A stretch of 19,868 bases of DNA, taken from assembly GCA_030594505.1 (NCBI GenBank), contig JAUVFC010000004.1:1-19868 (forward strand), written 5' to 3'. Shown here in pieces: positions 5,887 through 13,894 of this stretch. Source of the DNA: Desulfobacterales bacterium (GTDB lineage Bacteria > Desulfobacterota > Desulfobacteria > Desulfobacterales > C00003106). The translations under genes and the position numbers were made by a program. The notes beneath the pieces are model-generated. The model saw only the letters and a list, made by a program, of their open reading frames with translations. It made no database searches and had not been told where the DNA came from. Each line of letters begins with the position of its first letter. The first letter of the stretch is position 1.

Positions 5887-8412
5887 ATGGGGAATTCAGC
5901 AGGCAAAAGGTATCTCATTCTATTCCTTTTTTCGATTCTTCCTCTGTTATTGCTTCCTTGCCATACATATGCTGAGAGGATTTCAATAATTCAGCAGGTA
6001 ATGTTGAAATCCTATCCAAATGCCTCAGTGATGGTTGTAAAGGTGAGCAGACGCCCTATCTATAAGGTGATCAGGATTGAAAAAAAGGAAGTGGTGATCG
6101 CCTTTAAAAGTTCTCGATTTTCAGATCTGTTACGTTTTAAAGATATTTGCGATGAATTAGTTGGCGAGGTAACACCTGCCTGGAGATCCAACGGTGTCAT
6201 ATGTATAAATGTTCCACTTGATGCACTTGCAACGAATATCACACATCGATTTGATGAGAAAAATCTTAACCTTATTATAGCGATATGGAAAAAGATTGAT
6301 CCGGAAGATCAAAAGAGTGCAAGAGCGGAAGAATCGACCGAAAAAAATGGGGAATATATTGAAGCACAGACATTAACCCATATTCAAGAAGAGACAACTG
6401 AAAAGATTCATCTGCCTGCAGAGGCAGCATTTTTATTTCGACTTTTAACTGTCGCTGATAACGATGTGGAGCCGGATGCCGCACTTTTCGGTGACGCAGC
6501 CGAGGCATGTAAAAAAGATCAGTGGGAAGAAGGAATTAAAATCATTTCAGAGTTTGTTGAGAAATATCCGGAGAGTAAATACATAGAGAAGGCGTTTTTT
6601 TTATTAGCAGAATGTTATCGTCGGCTTTATTCAGACAATTTATCCGAACATTTTACAGAGGTCGCCAAAAATTATCAAAACGCAATCCAAAAGTTCCCCA
6701 ACTCTGTGCATGTCCCTGCGGCTACCCTTATGCTCGCCAACATTTATTCCAAAATGAAAAATTACTATGAGGCGTTAGCGTATTATAATATTCTGTGGCG
6801 CCGGTATAAAGATGACGAGGTTACTCCGGAGGCACGATTTCAGATCGGCAAAATTTATCTCCGGATCAACAAACCGGAAAAAGCTGCTTCTGCTTTTCAA
6901 TCTTTAGCAGAACAATATCCGCAGACTTTTTTTGGGGAAAAGTCAAAGATGGAAATGGCCAAGGCGCTTTTTAATATGAACCGTTTTAAGAAGTCACTAT
7001 CGCTTTGGACAGAGATCTCTGAAAGCAATCCTGTTAGCGTATATAACTATCCGGATATCTTGATGTATATAGGAAACAATTATTACCAACTCGGCCAATA
7101 CAGAGATGCACGCGATACTTTGCTAAGAGCGATCAATCTTCATCACGATGTTGAATCAAATCATCTCGCGTTGGCCAGGGTAGCTGATACCTATTATGAA
7201 CTGGGAGCAAAAGAGAGCGCATACAAGTTTTATGATTTAGTCATAAGAGAATATCCCGAGTCAGACGGCGCACTAATCAGTTCAATACGCTTGGCGGGCA
7301 GATATCAAAAAGGAGACGATGAAACAATATTGAGAATTCCTAAAGGCGGAGAAAGCCATCAACCCCATCTTAATCCTTATGAACTATATGAAGATATTAT
7401 TAAAAAATATGCCGACAATCCAATGGCGCAGTTTGTAATGTTGAAAATCGCTCTTCTGCAACAGGATGATGGAGAATATGAAGCCAGCATTAATACCATA
7501 AAAGAGATTCTTAAAAGATATCCCGAGACGGCATTAGAAAAAGATATTTTGCAAGATTCATACAAGGGATTATTAAAAAAGGAATCGGAGAAGCAAAATT
7601 ATATAGCTGTCATAAATTACTATGAACGTGACAAAGATATCCTCGAAATTTCCAACAGTCCTGAAATCTTTTTAATTGTCGGTGAGACATGCAGGGAGTT
7701 GCGCCTATATAATTCAGCATCTTCAATGTTTCAAATGGCTGACAAATTCTTTTTAGAAGAAAACAGACCCCCGGAGCTTTTATTTGGATTAGGCGAATCC
7801 TTCTTTAGAGCGCAGGATCAGAAAAACGCATATAAATTATTTATGGATCTTGTGCGGAAATATCCCGACCACAAAGATGTTCCACTCGCATACTATCGGA
7901 TCGGTCAGATTTTATTAAAAGAAAAAAAATACAATGAGGCGAAAAAAAATCTAAAGATTGCGTTGCCAAGTTATCATAAAGAACTGGCAAGAGGAGATAT
8001 TGTTATAAGTATCGCTGAAGCCCTAAAAGGTATGGAGCAGTATAAGGAAGCAATAAAATGGCTTAAAGAAGCAGTTGTTTTATTTACAAAACAGAAATCG
8101 TTTGAAGATTTATACGACGTTTATATAGAATTGGGAGAACTATATATAAAAATTGGAGATAATATAAATGCTGCGGGCATCTTGGAATCAGCCTTAAAGC
8201 TGAAGGAAAAAGATGGTGAGACTGAACAGCATGGGGTGATGTTCCGGCTTGCCGGATGTTATCAGCGATTGAAGAAAGTGGAGGATTCCCTGGATCTGCT
8301 CAAAAAGATATCGGTTTACCAGGATACCCTGTGGGGTAAGATGGCTACAGAAAAGATTAAGGAAATCGATATTCGACGGAAAATCCGAAAAATTGGCAAA
8401 TTAAGGTCTTGA
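5887..8412 (+). CDS. Large exported TPR-repeat protein of the flagellar locus
   Basis: An 841-residue protein with a signal peptide: K7-R8, a hydrophobic core at ~9-23 and a likely cleavage after TYA at 29. C25 does not fit a lipobox (P at -1), so a soluble periplasmic protein is expected. Residues ~30-135 form a beta-rich domain of unknown type. A charged linker follows at ~135-165. From ~190 to the end there are many TPR-like helix pairs, often ending in YP or FP (VEKYPESKY, QKFPNSVH, AEQYPQTF, REYPESDG, RKYPDHKD), as in BamD/YbgF-like repeats. The C-terminus is basic. It lies between two flagellar activators where a FlrB/FleS kinase is often found, and has its own sigma-54 promoter. Size and layout recall PflA, a periplasmic stator scaffold of Campylobacterota, but homology cannot be claimed from here. 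Confidence 0.8.
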   Translation: MGNSAGKRYLILFLFSILPLLLLPCHTYAERISIIQQVMLKSYPNASVMVVKVSRRPIYKVIRIEKKEVVIAFKSSRFSDLLRFKDICDELVGEVTPAWRSNGVICINVPLDALATNITHRFDEKNLNLIIAIWKKIDPEDQKSARAEESTEKNGEYIEAQTLTHIQEETTEKIHLPAEAAFLFRLLTVADNDVEPDAALFGDAAEACKKDQWEEGIKIISEFVEKYPESKYIEKAFFLLAECYRRLYSDNLSEHFTEVAKNYQNAIQKFPNSVHVPAATLMLANIYSKMKNYYEALAYYNILWRRYKDDEVTPEARFQIGKIYLRINKPEKAASAFQSLAEQYPQTFFGEKSKMEMAKALFNMNRFKKSLSLWTEISESNPVSVYNYPDILMYIGNNYYQLGQYRDARDTLLRAINLHHDVESNHLALARVADTYYELGAKESAYKFYDLVIREYPESDGALISSIRLAGRYQKGDDETILRIPKGGESHQPHLNPYELYEDIIKKYADNPMAQFVMLKIALLQQDDGEYEASINTIKEILKRYPETALEKDILQDSYKGLLKKESEKQNYIAVINYYERDKDILEISNSPEIFLIVGETCRELRLYNSASSMFQMADKFFLEENRPPELLFGLGESFFRAQDQKNAYKLFMDLVRKYPDHKDVPLAYYRIGQILLKEKKYNEAKKNLKIALPSYHKELARGDIVISIAEALKGMEQYKEAIKWLKEAVVLFTKQKSFEDLYDVYIELGELYIKIGDNINAAGILESALKLKEKDGETEQHGVMFRLAGCYQRLKKVEDSLDLLKKISVYQDTLWGKMATEKIKEIDIRRKIRKIGKLRS

Positions 8413-8536
8413 TGACTTCGTAAAAAGTCTTTTTTCTCACGCAAAGGCGCAAAGACAATATATTGTTATTAAAGAAAAAATTTTGCGTCCTTGGCGACTT
8501 TGCGTGATATTTTGAACTTTTTACGAAGTCATCAAG
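8408..8536. repeat. 129-bp palindrome between the TPR gene and flrC
   Basis: A perfect 21-bp inverted repeat, 8408-8428 against 8516-8536, built around GACTTCGTAAAAAGTC, which is itself partly palindromic. Inside, CACGCAAAGGCGC pairs imperfectly with GCGACTTTGCGTG near 8496-8508. The left arm starts in the last codons of the TPR gene (stop 8410-8412). Related ends occur at 3225-3242 and 5705-5722. It is likely a mobile or foldback repeat and may work as a bidirectional hairpin after the TPR gene. Confidence 0.82.
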
Positions 8537-8613
8537 TCTTGAAGGTATCTTATTTTAAACAATTTGCAATTCCTGAATTTGAAGTGAGCAATTAAAGGCA
8601 AGATTGGGGAGTA

Positions 8614-9963
8614 ATGAGCGCCTATAAGATTTTATTGGTAGAAGATGAATGCGATGACAGGGAGGCCCTGAATGATGCCCTCATAGATTTGGGATATAGT
8701 GTTGTTGTTGCTGAAGATGGTATTGATGCACTGGTTAAAATAAAAAGGATGCGGTTTAACCTTATCATAACCGACTTCCAAATGCCGAAGATGAATGGAA
8801 TAGAACTGTTGAGAGAGGTTAAGGGGGCTGGATCGGATGTTCCTGTTGTTTTTATATCGGGACACAGTACTGTCGAGACTTCGGTAGAAGCGATGAGACT
8901 CGGCGCACTCGATTTTTTCCTGAAACCGGTTTCAATAGAGGCCATCAAAGAGATTATAGAAAAAGTGTTAGAGAGAGAGACAGACCGCACGAAAGTCAGT
9001 GGTGTAAGTCAGGACAGGTACCGCTTAGTGACTAAAGATCAAAATATGACCCAACTTATGGATCTTGCCAAGACCATTGCAAGCAGTAAGGCTTCGGTCT
9101 TGATTCAAGGTGACAGCGGGACAGGCAAAGAACTTTTTGCCCGTTTAATTCACAAAAACAGCCCCAGATGTAGTAAACCATTTGTAGCTGTAAATTGTGC
9201 CGCTCTCCCCGACGGTCTATTGGAGAGTGAACTTTTTGGTCATGAAAAAGGCGCGTTTACCGGGGCGATTAGCAGAAAATTGGGAAAGTTTGAATTGGCA
9301 CAAGGTGGAACCATCCTCCTTGATGAGATAACCGAAATGGCCCTTCATCTTCAAGCCAAGCTTCTCAGGGTATTGCAGGAAGAAGAGATTGATAGAGTCG
9401 GAGGGAACAAGCCTGTTTCGACAGATGTGAGAATAATTGCAACCACAAATCAGAACATTGAAACGGCTATAAAAGAAAAGAGTTTCAGAGAAGACCTTTA
9501 TTATCGGCTGAACGTAATACCATTAAAGATTCCGCCTCTTAAGGATAGAGGCGATGATGTCATTGTATTGGCCGAGTATTTTATAGAGAAATATAACCGT
9601 ATTGACGGCAGAAGTGTCAAGGGTTTGACAGATACGGCAATACAATTACTCAAGAGTATGTATTGGCGCGGAAATGTAAGGGAGCTGGAAAATGTGATAG
9701 AAAGGGCGGTCCTCCTTTGTAAAGGTAAGTTCATAGAAGAAGAGGACCTGTTCATAACAGAAAAACCAAAAACTGAAACCGCTCAAAAAAAATCGTCTAT
9801 GCCCCTGGGGTCATTACGGGAAATGGAAAAGCAACTTATTTTTAATGCATTAGATCAGACAAACGGCAACAGGACCCATGCCGCAAAGATTTTAGGGATA
9901 AATGTCCGTACATTAAGAAATAAGTTAAATGAATATCGGGATCAGATGAAAATTTTAACATGA
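8614..9963 (+). CDS. flrC: FlrC/FleR-like sigma-54 flagellar activator
   Basis: A 449-residue NtrC-type activator. The receiver has E10/D11 and phosphoacceptor D54 (TDFQMP), with FLKPV carrying the conserved lysine. The AAA+ domain has Walker A at 166-173 (GDSGTGKE), a standard GAFTGA loop at 213-218, Walker B D237/E238 (ILLDEITEM) and REDLYYRLNVIP. The C-terminal helix-turn-helix AAKILGINVRTLRNKLNEY resembles the LGIS-RTLRYKL pattern of FlrC/FleR, which activate rod, hook and basal-body genes. It lies immediately before flgB, and its stop codon overlaps the flgB sigma-54 promoter, the usual placement of FlrC/FleR ahead of fliE/flgB. GGGGAG at 8606-8611 serves the ATG at 8614. A cognate kinase (FlrB/FleS) is not present next to it. 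Confidence 0.85.
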   Translation: MSAYKILLVEDECDDREALNDALIDLGYSVVVAEDGIDALVKIKRMRFNLIITDFQMPKMNGIELLREVKGAGSDVPVVFISGHSTVETSVEAMRLGALDFFLKPVSIEAIKEIIEKVLERETDRTKVSGVSQDRYRLVTKDQNMTQLMDLAKTIASSKASVLIQGDSGTGKELFARLIHKNSPRCSKPFVAVNCAALPDGLLESELFGHEKGAFTGAISRKLGKFELAQGGTILLDEITEMALHLQAKLLRVLQEEEIDRVGGNKPVSTDVRIIATTNQNIETAIKEKSFREDLYYRLNVIPLKIPPLKDRGDDVIVLAEYFIEKYNRIDGRSVKGLTDTAIQLLKSMYWRGNVRELENVIERAVLLCKGKFIEEEDLFITEKPKTETAQKKSSMPLGSLREMEKQLIFNALDQTNGNRTHAAKILGINVRTLRNKLNEYRDQMKILT

Positions 9964-9980
9964 AGGCATGTATATTGCTT
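9963..9980 (+). promoter_or_regulatory. Sigma-54 promoter of the flgB operon
   Basis: AAGGCATGTATATTGCTT: GG at 9965-9966 and GC at 9977-9978, ten bases apart, with GGCA and TTGCT core elements. It overlaps the last base of the flrC stop codon. The expected start is near 9990, giving a ~51-base leader with AAGGAG at 10029-10034 before flgB. Confidence 0.83.
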
Positions 9981-10040
9981 TCAAATTAAAAGACATGTGG
10001 TCATAATTTTTTTCTGAAAGTCTATATCAAGGAGTCCCTT

Positions 10041-10442
10041 ATGCCAACAGATAAAATATTTGGAGGAACTTTTAATACCCTTGAAAAGTCGCTGGATATT
10101 CTCAATAAGAGGCACACATTGATAGCCGGCAATATCGCCAACATGGACACCCCCAGCTATAAGCCCAGGGAGATCGATTTCAAGGAGGCCCTGGGAAATG
10201 CAATGAATAACAAGACTGTTGGAATGATTCAAACCCACCCGCTTCATTTCGGTCGTATTAATGAATATTCGGTATACGTGGATGTCGCCACGGACCAATC
10301 CTCAAATGGTCTTAATTGGGTAGATATTGATAAGGAGATGACAAAACTCGCAGAAAATAACTTGATGTACAGGACAGGTGTGGAGGTACTATTAAAAAAA
10401 TTGGCTGGATTGAAACATGCAATCATTGAGGGAGGAAGATAA
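10041..10442 (+). CDS. flgB: FlgB, flagellar proximal rod protein
   Basis: A 133-residue rod subunit exported by the flagellar type III system and assembled on the FliE/FliF base. It has the rod/hook N-terminal pattern LEKSLDILNKRHTLIAGNIANMDTPSYK, with the ANxDTPxYKP motif of FlgB, and a C-terminal helix with MTKLAENNLMYRTGVEVL. Its length matches the family. AAGGAG lies six bases before the ATG. It is the first gene of the operon under the sigma-54 promoter at 9963, with flgC two bases downstream of its stop. Confidence 0.96.
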   Translation: MPTDKIFGGTFNTLEKSLDILNKRHTLIAGNIANMDTPSYKPREIDFKEALGNAMNNKTVGMIQTHPLHFGRINEYSVYVDVATDQSSNGLNWVDIDKEMTKLAENNLMYRTGVEVLLKKLAGLKHAIIEGGR

Positions 10443-10444
10443 TT

Positions 10445-10882
10445 ATGGATTTTTTAACTTCATTGCATATTAGCGGAACAGGCCTGACCGCCCAGAGAAC
10501 CCGGATGAATGTGATTTCAATGAATCTTGCGAATGTAAATACCACCCGTACTGAAAAAGGCGGCCCCTACAGAAGAAAAGTTGTGGTTATGGAGCAGGAA
10601 TCGGTTGAAGACTTTGATGCTGTATTAGCCGCCCAGTCTGAATCTGAATCTGGATGTGGCGTCCGCGTAGCAGACATTGTGGAAATCAAAAGACCTTTCA
10701 GGCAGGTTTACAATCCCAGCCATCCTGATGCAGATGGGTCCGGAGTCGTAATGATGCCCAATATCGACCTTATTGCTGAGATGACTAATATGATAATCGC
10801 AAGGCGGTCTTATGAAGCGAATGTAGCAGCAATAAATGCCGCAAAAGGGATGGCGCTTAAGGCGCTTGAACTTGGCAGGTAA
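10445..10882 (+). CDS. flgC: FlgC, flagellar proximal rod protein
   Basis: A 145-residue rod subunit and partner of FlgB. The N-terminus LHISGTGLTAQRTRMNVISMNLANVNTTRT is the FlgC version of the rod signature, and GGPYRRKVVVME follows. The C-terminus with NIDLIAEMTNMIIARRSYEANVAAINAAKGM is the conserved rod/hook closing helix. GGAGG at 10431-10435 lies within the end of flgB and serves this start, so the two are translationally coupled. Unlike the tight spacing elsewhere in the operon, a 121-base gap with a long hairpin follows before fliE. Confidence 0.97.
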   Translation: MDFLTSLHISGTGLTAQRTRMNVISMNLANVNTTRTEKGGPYRRKVVVMEQESVEDFDAVLAAQSESESGCGVRVADIVEIKRPFRQVYNPSHPDADGSGVVMMPNIDLIAEMTNMIIARRSYEANVAAINAAKGMALKALELGR

Positions 10883-10893
10883 AGGGACTAAAG

Positions 10894-10970
10894 GATTGAA
10901 GATTGTCGATTGAAGATTGAAGATTCTATTGATCAGTCTTCCACCAATCTTCAATCGACAATCTTCAATC
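10894..10970. repeat. Perfect 26-bp-stem hairpin between flgC and fliE
   Basis: 10894-10919 is the exact reverse complement of 10945-10970, with a 25-base loop. Both arms are made of the module ATTGAAGATTGTCGATT repeated in overlapping fashion. The RNA would form a very stable stem inside the flgB-motE transcript, so it could reduce read-through or act as a processing site that sets different levels for flgBC and fliE onwards. The same module recurs at 17184-17200 and, inverted, at 17230-17246 and 17258-17274, so it is a dispersed repeat. Confidence 0.88.
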
Positions 10971-11003
10971 GACAATAACCAATGGATATTAAAGGAGATA
11001 ATT

Positions 11004-11294
11004 ATGGACCCTGTAAGGATTAGCAATCAACTTCATCCTGTGGCGCAACAAGCCGGCAAAAAGGTGAACCAGCAAGGCGACGGGTTTGCAGATGCAATCA
11101 AAAATGCGATTTATCGTGTGAGTGATATGCAAGCTCAAGCTGATCAATCGTCTGAAGAACTTATGCAAGGCAAAACAGGCATCCATGAAACAATGTTAGA
11201 TCTACAAAAAGCCGATATCTCTTTTCGCCTGCTTTTGCAGATCCGCAACAAGGCAATAGAGGCCTACAGAGAGATTATGCATATGCAGTTCTAA
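11004..11294 (+). CDS. fliE: FliE, MS-ring/rod junction protein
   Basis: A 96-residue FliE, the adaptor between the FliF ring and the rod and the first substrate of the export gate. It has GFADAIKNAIYRVSDMQAQAD in the middle and the conserved C-terminus MLDLQKADISFRLLLQIRNKAIEAYREIMHMQF. An in-frame ORF extends back to 10917, but those codons lie in the hairpin repeat. ATG 11004 has AAAGGAG at 10991-10997 and gives the normal family length (~95-110), so it is the start. fliF follows after 18 bases. Confidence 0.96.
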   Translation: MDPVRISNQLHPVAQQAGKKVNQQGDGFADAIKNAIYRVSDMQAQADQSSEELMQGKTGIHETMLDLQKADISFRLLLQIRNKAIEAYREIMHMQF

Positions 11295-11312
11295 AAAAGG
11301 AATCATTACCAT

Positions 11313-12878
11313 ATGAATGCATTTTTCGAACAATTTTTTAATGTTTTTAAGGCAATGCCGGTTGCAAAAAGAGTGACTTTGATAGGCGTTGTTGCTCTGG
11401 TGGTTGCCGGGTTTGTCATGATGTTTATATGGGCCAATCAGATAGATTACCAGCCGCTGTACACAAATCTGCCTCCGGAAGACGCCGGTGATATAGTATC
11501 CAAGCTAAAGGAACAAAGAGTCCCGTTCAAGTTGGAAGGAAACGGTTCCATGGTGTTGGTCCCTGCCGATAAGGTGTATGAACTGCGACTTTCCCTGGCG
11601 GGCGATGGCCTTCCCAGGGGAGGAAGCGTAGGATTTGAGATATTCGACCAAACCGATTTTAACACAACGGAATTTGTCCAAAGACTAAATTATCAAAGGG
11701 CTCTCCAGGGTGAATTGATGAGGACCGTCAATCAATTTAACGAGGTCATTCGTTCCAGGATAATTATTGTGTGCCCGGAAGAATCTGTTTTTGTGGAAGA
11801 TACTAAGCCACCGTCAGCATCCGTCCTTCTCAATCTACGTTCAAGTTTAACTCCTGACAAAGTAGCGAGTATTGTTCATCTTGTGGCCAGTGCGGTAGAG
11901 GGCCTTACTCCGGAACATATTACAGTGGTGGACACAACCGGCAAGACATTATTTAAAGGAGCGGGAGAAGGTGAAACCGGATTTCTTGCCGATGCCAAAC
12001 TTGATTATCAGCGAAAGCTTGAAAGAACGATTGCCGAAAGGGTTCAAAGTATGTTGGAGGCGGTCGTAGGCAGCGACAAGGCAATCGTGCGTATTAGTGC
12101 GGATATAGACTTTGATAAAACAGAGATCAGTGAAGAGATATATGATCCGGACAGCGCTGTAGTTAGAAGCAGACAGCACCAGGTAGAATCATCTGAACAG
12201 GGTTCAGAGGAGGCTGCTTCGATTTCTCATGGTGTAAATCTTATGCGGGGGAATGTAGATGCGCAGCAATCCGGAAAGAAAGCAAAGAAAGAAAAAGTAA
12301 ATGAAATCATAAATTATGAGATTAACAGGTTGAACCGGCATACGAGCAAACCGTTTGGAACCTTGACGCGTCTTTCGGTCGCAGTGATTTTGGACGGAAC
12401 TTACCGTATAGCAAAAGGGGAAGACGGATCCGAGAGGAAAAAGTATATCCCGAGGACATCGGAGGAGCTAAAAGAATTTGAAACGATTGTCAGTAAAGCT
12501 ATAGGATATGATCCTGACCGCGGGGATCAAATATCCGTCAGTTCATTCCCCTTTGCCAAGTCTGCGGAAACGGATTTGATCGAATCTCCGTCTGTTGATT
12601 GGCTGGCATACGCTAAACAATATGCCAGGACGGCGATAAATTTATTATTAGTGTTTATAGTATTCATGTTTGTGGTAAGACCACTCCTGAAATCGATGAA
12701 GGAAGTTAAGATTGCCGAATTCATACAACAGCAGCAATTGCCTGGCCCTGCCGAAGAGGAGGAATTGGAATTGCTTGCTGACAGTTCTGAAGCGAAGCTG
12801 AGAGAGAGGGTGGCGCAATTAGCAAAAAATGACCCTGTAAGATCTAAACAATTATTAAAGGGTTGGTTGAACGAATAA
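11313..12878 (+). CDS. fliF: FliF, flagellar MS-ring protein
   Basis: A 521-residue MS-ring protein, the membrane platform on which the motor and export apparatus assemble. Transmembrane segments are at ~21-40 and ~438-456. Between them is the periplasmic region with the YscJ/FliF ring-building pattern: YQPLYTNLPPEDAGDIVSKL, LPRGGSVGFEIFD and ELMRTVNQFNEVIRSRI, then the VAVILDG segment. The cytoplasmic C-terminus (LRERVAQLAKNDPVRSKQLL-KGWL) is the FliG-binding tail. Its length is near the usual 520-570. AAAGGAA lies ten bases before the ATG. The stop overlaps the fliG start (TAATG). Confidence 0.97.
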   Translation: MNAFFEQFFNVFKAMPVAKRVTLIGVVALVVAGFVMMFIWANQIDYQPLYTNLPPEDAGDIVSKLKEQRVPFKLEGNGSMVLVPADKVYELRLSLAGDGLPRGGSVGFEIFDQTDFNTTEFVQRLNYQRALQGELMRTVNQFNEVIRSRIIIVCPEESVFVEDTKPPSASVLLNLRSSLTPDKVASIVHLVASAVEGLTPEHITVVDTTGKTLFKGAGEGETGFLADAKLDYQRKLERTIAERVQSMLEAVVGSDKAIVRISADIDFDKTEISEEIYDPDSAVVRSRQHQVESSEQGSEEAASISHGVNLMRGNVDAQQSGKKAKKEKVNEIINYEINRLNRHTSKPFGTLTRLSVAVILDGTYRIAKGEDGSERKKYIPRTSEELKEFETIVSKAIGYDPDRGDQISVSSFPFAKSAETDLIESPSVDWLAYAKQYARTAINLLLVFIVFMFVVRPLLKSMKEVKIAEFIQQQQLPGPAEEEELELLADSSEAKLRERVAQLAKNDPVRSKQLLKGWLNE

Positions 12879-13894
12879 TGAGTGATGAGCTAACCGCAAA
12901 AGACCTGACCGGTGCACAAAAAGCGGCGATTTTGCTTATGGCGATAGGTGAAGAATGTGCCCGCGAGGTTTTTAAACACCTTGGCGTCAAGGAAATTAAA
13001 GAGATCGGCGAATGCATGACGGAAATAACTCATGTCCCTCAGAGTGTGTTGGCGCATGTGCTCAAGGAATTTAACAAGGATTATCATAACCATGATCAAT
13101 TGGTATTAGATGGCGCATCTTTTCTTAAAAATGCCATTGAAGGAGCGGTAAGCAAGGAAAGGGCGGAAAAAATATGGAAAGAACTGTGTGACAAGAAGAG
13201 AGAGGTCCCTTTTAGCGCCTTGAAAAAGGTGGACGCGGAAATTGTGATCGAACTTATCCAGGGAGAACATCCCCAGACGATTGCCCTGATCCTTTCACAT
13301 CTTGACAGCGACAAGGCTGCGGATATTCTTGTGGGACTTCCCAAAGACATACAGCCGGATGTTGCCATGCGGATTGCAGAGATTTCACATGTTCCCACTG
13401 AAATCGTCTATGAAATCGATAGTGTTTTGCAAAAAGAGATTGCCAAAGCAGGGAGCTCCAGCCTGGGGAATATCGACGGATTGGAATCTGTTGTGGAGAT
13501 ATTGAACAAGGTAGACAGAAATACCGAGGACAATATTTTGTCGAAGATCGATGAAGAAAGACAGGACATGTCAAACGAAATACGACAGTTAATGTTTGTA
13601 TTTGAAGATATTATGAAGGTAGATGATAGAGGTATGAGAGAGATTCTGAAGAGCGTTGAAAGCCAACAGTTGCTCCTTGCTCTTAAGACCGCTTCAGATG
13701 AAATGAAAGATAAGATTTTTGCTAATCTTTCGGAAAGAGCGGCAGAAATGCTTCGTGAGGACATGGAGGTTATGGGGCCGGCGAGATTGAGCGAGGTAGA
13801 AGCCGCTCAACAAAACATTGTCAATATAGCACGGCAGCTTGAAGTCGAAGGAAAGATCGTCATCGGGAAGGGTAAGGAGGACGTATTTGTCTAA
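12878..13894 (+). CDS. fliG: FliG, flagellar rotor/switch protein
   Basis: A 338-residue rotor protein that contacts MotA and transmits torque. The N-terminal FliF-binding domain begins LTGAQKAAILLMAIGEE. The middle domain has the EHPQ motif (GEHPQTIALILSHLDSDKAADIL). The C-terminal torque domain has VFEDIMKVDDRGMREILKSV with charged residues at the torque helix, and ends SERAAEMLREDMEVMGPARLSEVEAAQ, as is classic. ATG 12878 overlaps the fliF stop by one base (TAATG), consistent with coupled translation. An ORF start at 12863 would lie inside fliF and is not needed. The 3' end overlaps fliH. Confidence 0.97.
   Translation: MSDELTAKDLTGAQKAAILLMAIGEECAREVFKHLGVKEIKEIGECMTEITHVPQSVLAHVLKEFNKDYHNHDQLVLDGASFLKNAIEGAVSKERAEKIWKELCDKKREVPFSALKKVDAEIVIELIQGEHPQTIALILSHLDSDKAADILVGLPKDIQPDVAMRIAEISHVPTEIVYEIDSVLQKEIAKAGSSSLGNIDGLESVVEILNKVDRNTEDNILSKIDEERQDMSNEIRQLMFVFEDIMKVDDRGMREILKSVESQQLLLALKTASDEMKDKIFANLSERAAEMLREDMEVMGPARLSEVEAAQQNIVNIARQLEVEGKIVIGKGKEDVFV
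13874..13880 (+). promoter_or_regulatory. Shine-Dalgarno site fixing the fliH TTG start
   Basis: AAGGAGG, six bases before TTG 13887 and located in the last codons of fliG. No ATG or GTG in the fliH frame is placed this well, so this site decides the start. Confidence 0.75.

Noticed and set aside
5959..5961. Lipoprotein attachment cysteine in the TPR protein
   Set aside because: C25 follows L-L-P, which does not match the lipobox; a signal peptidase I site after TYA at residue 29 fits better.
5736..5975. 79-codon ORF overlapping the start of the TPR gene
   Set aside because: Out of frame with the signal peptide region, crosses the promoter and has no recognisable domain.
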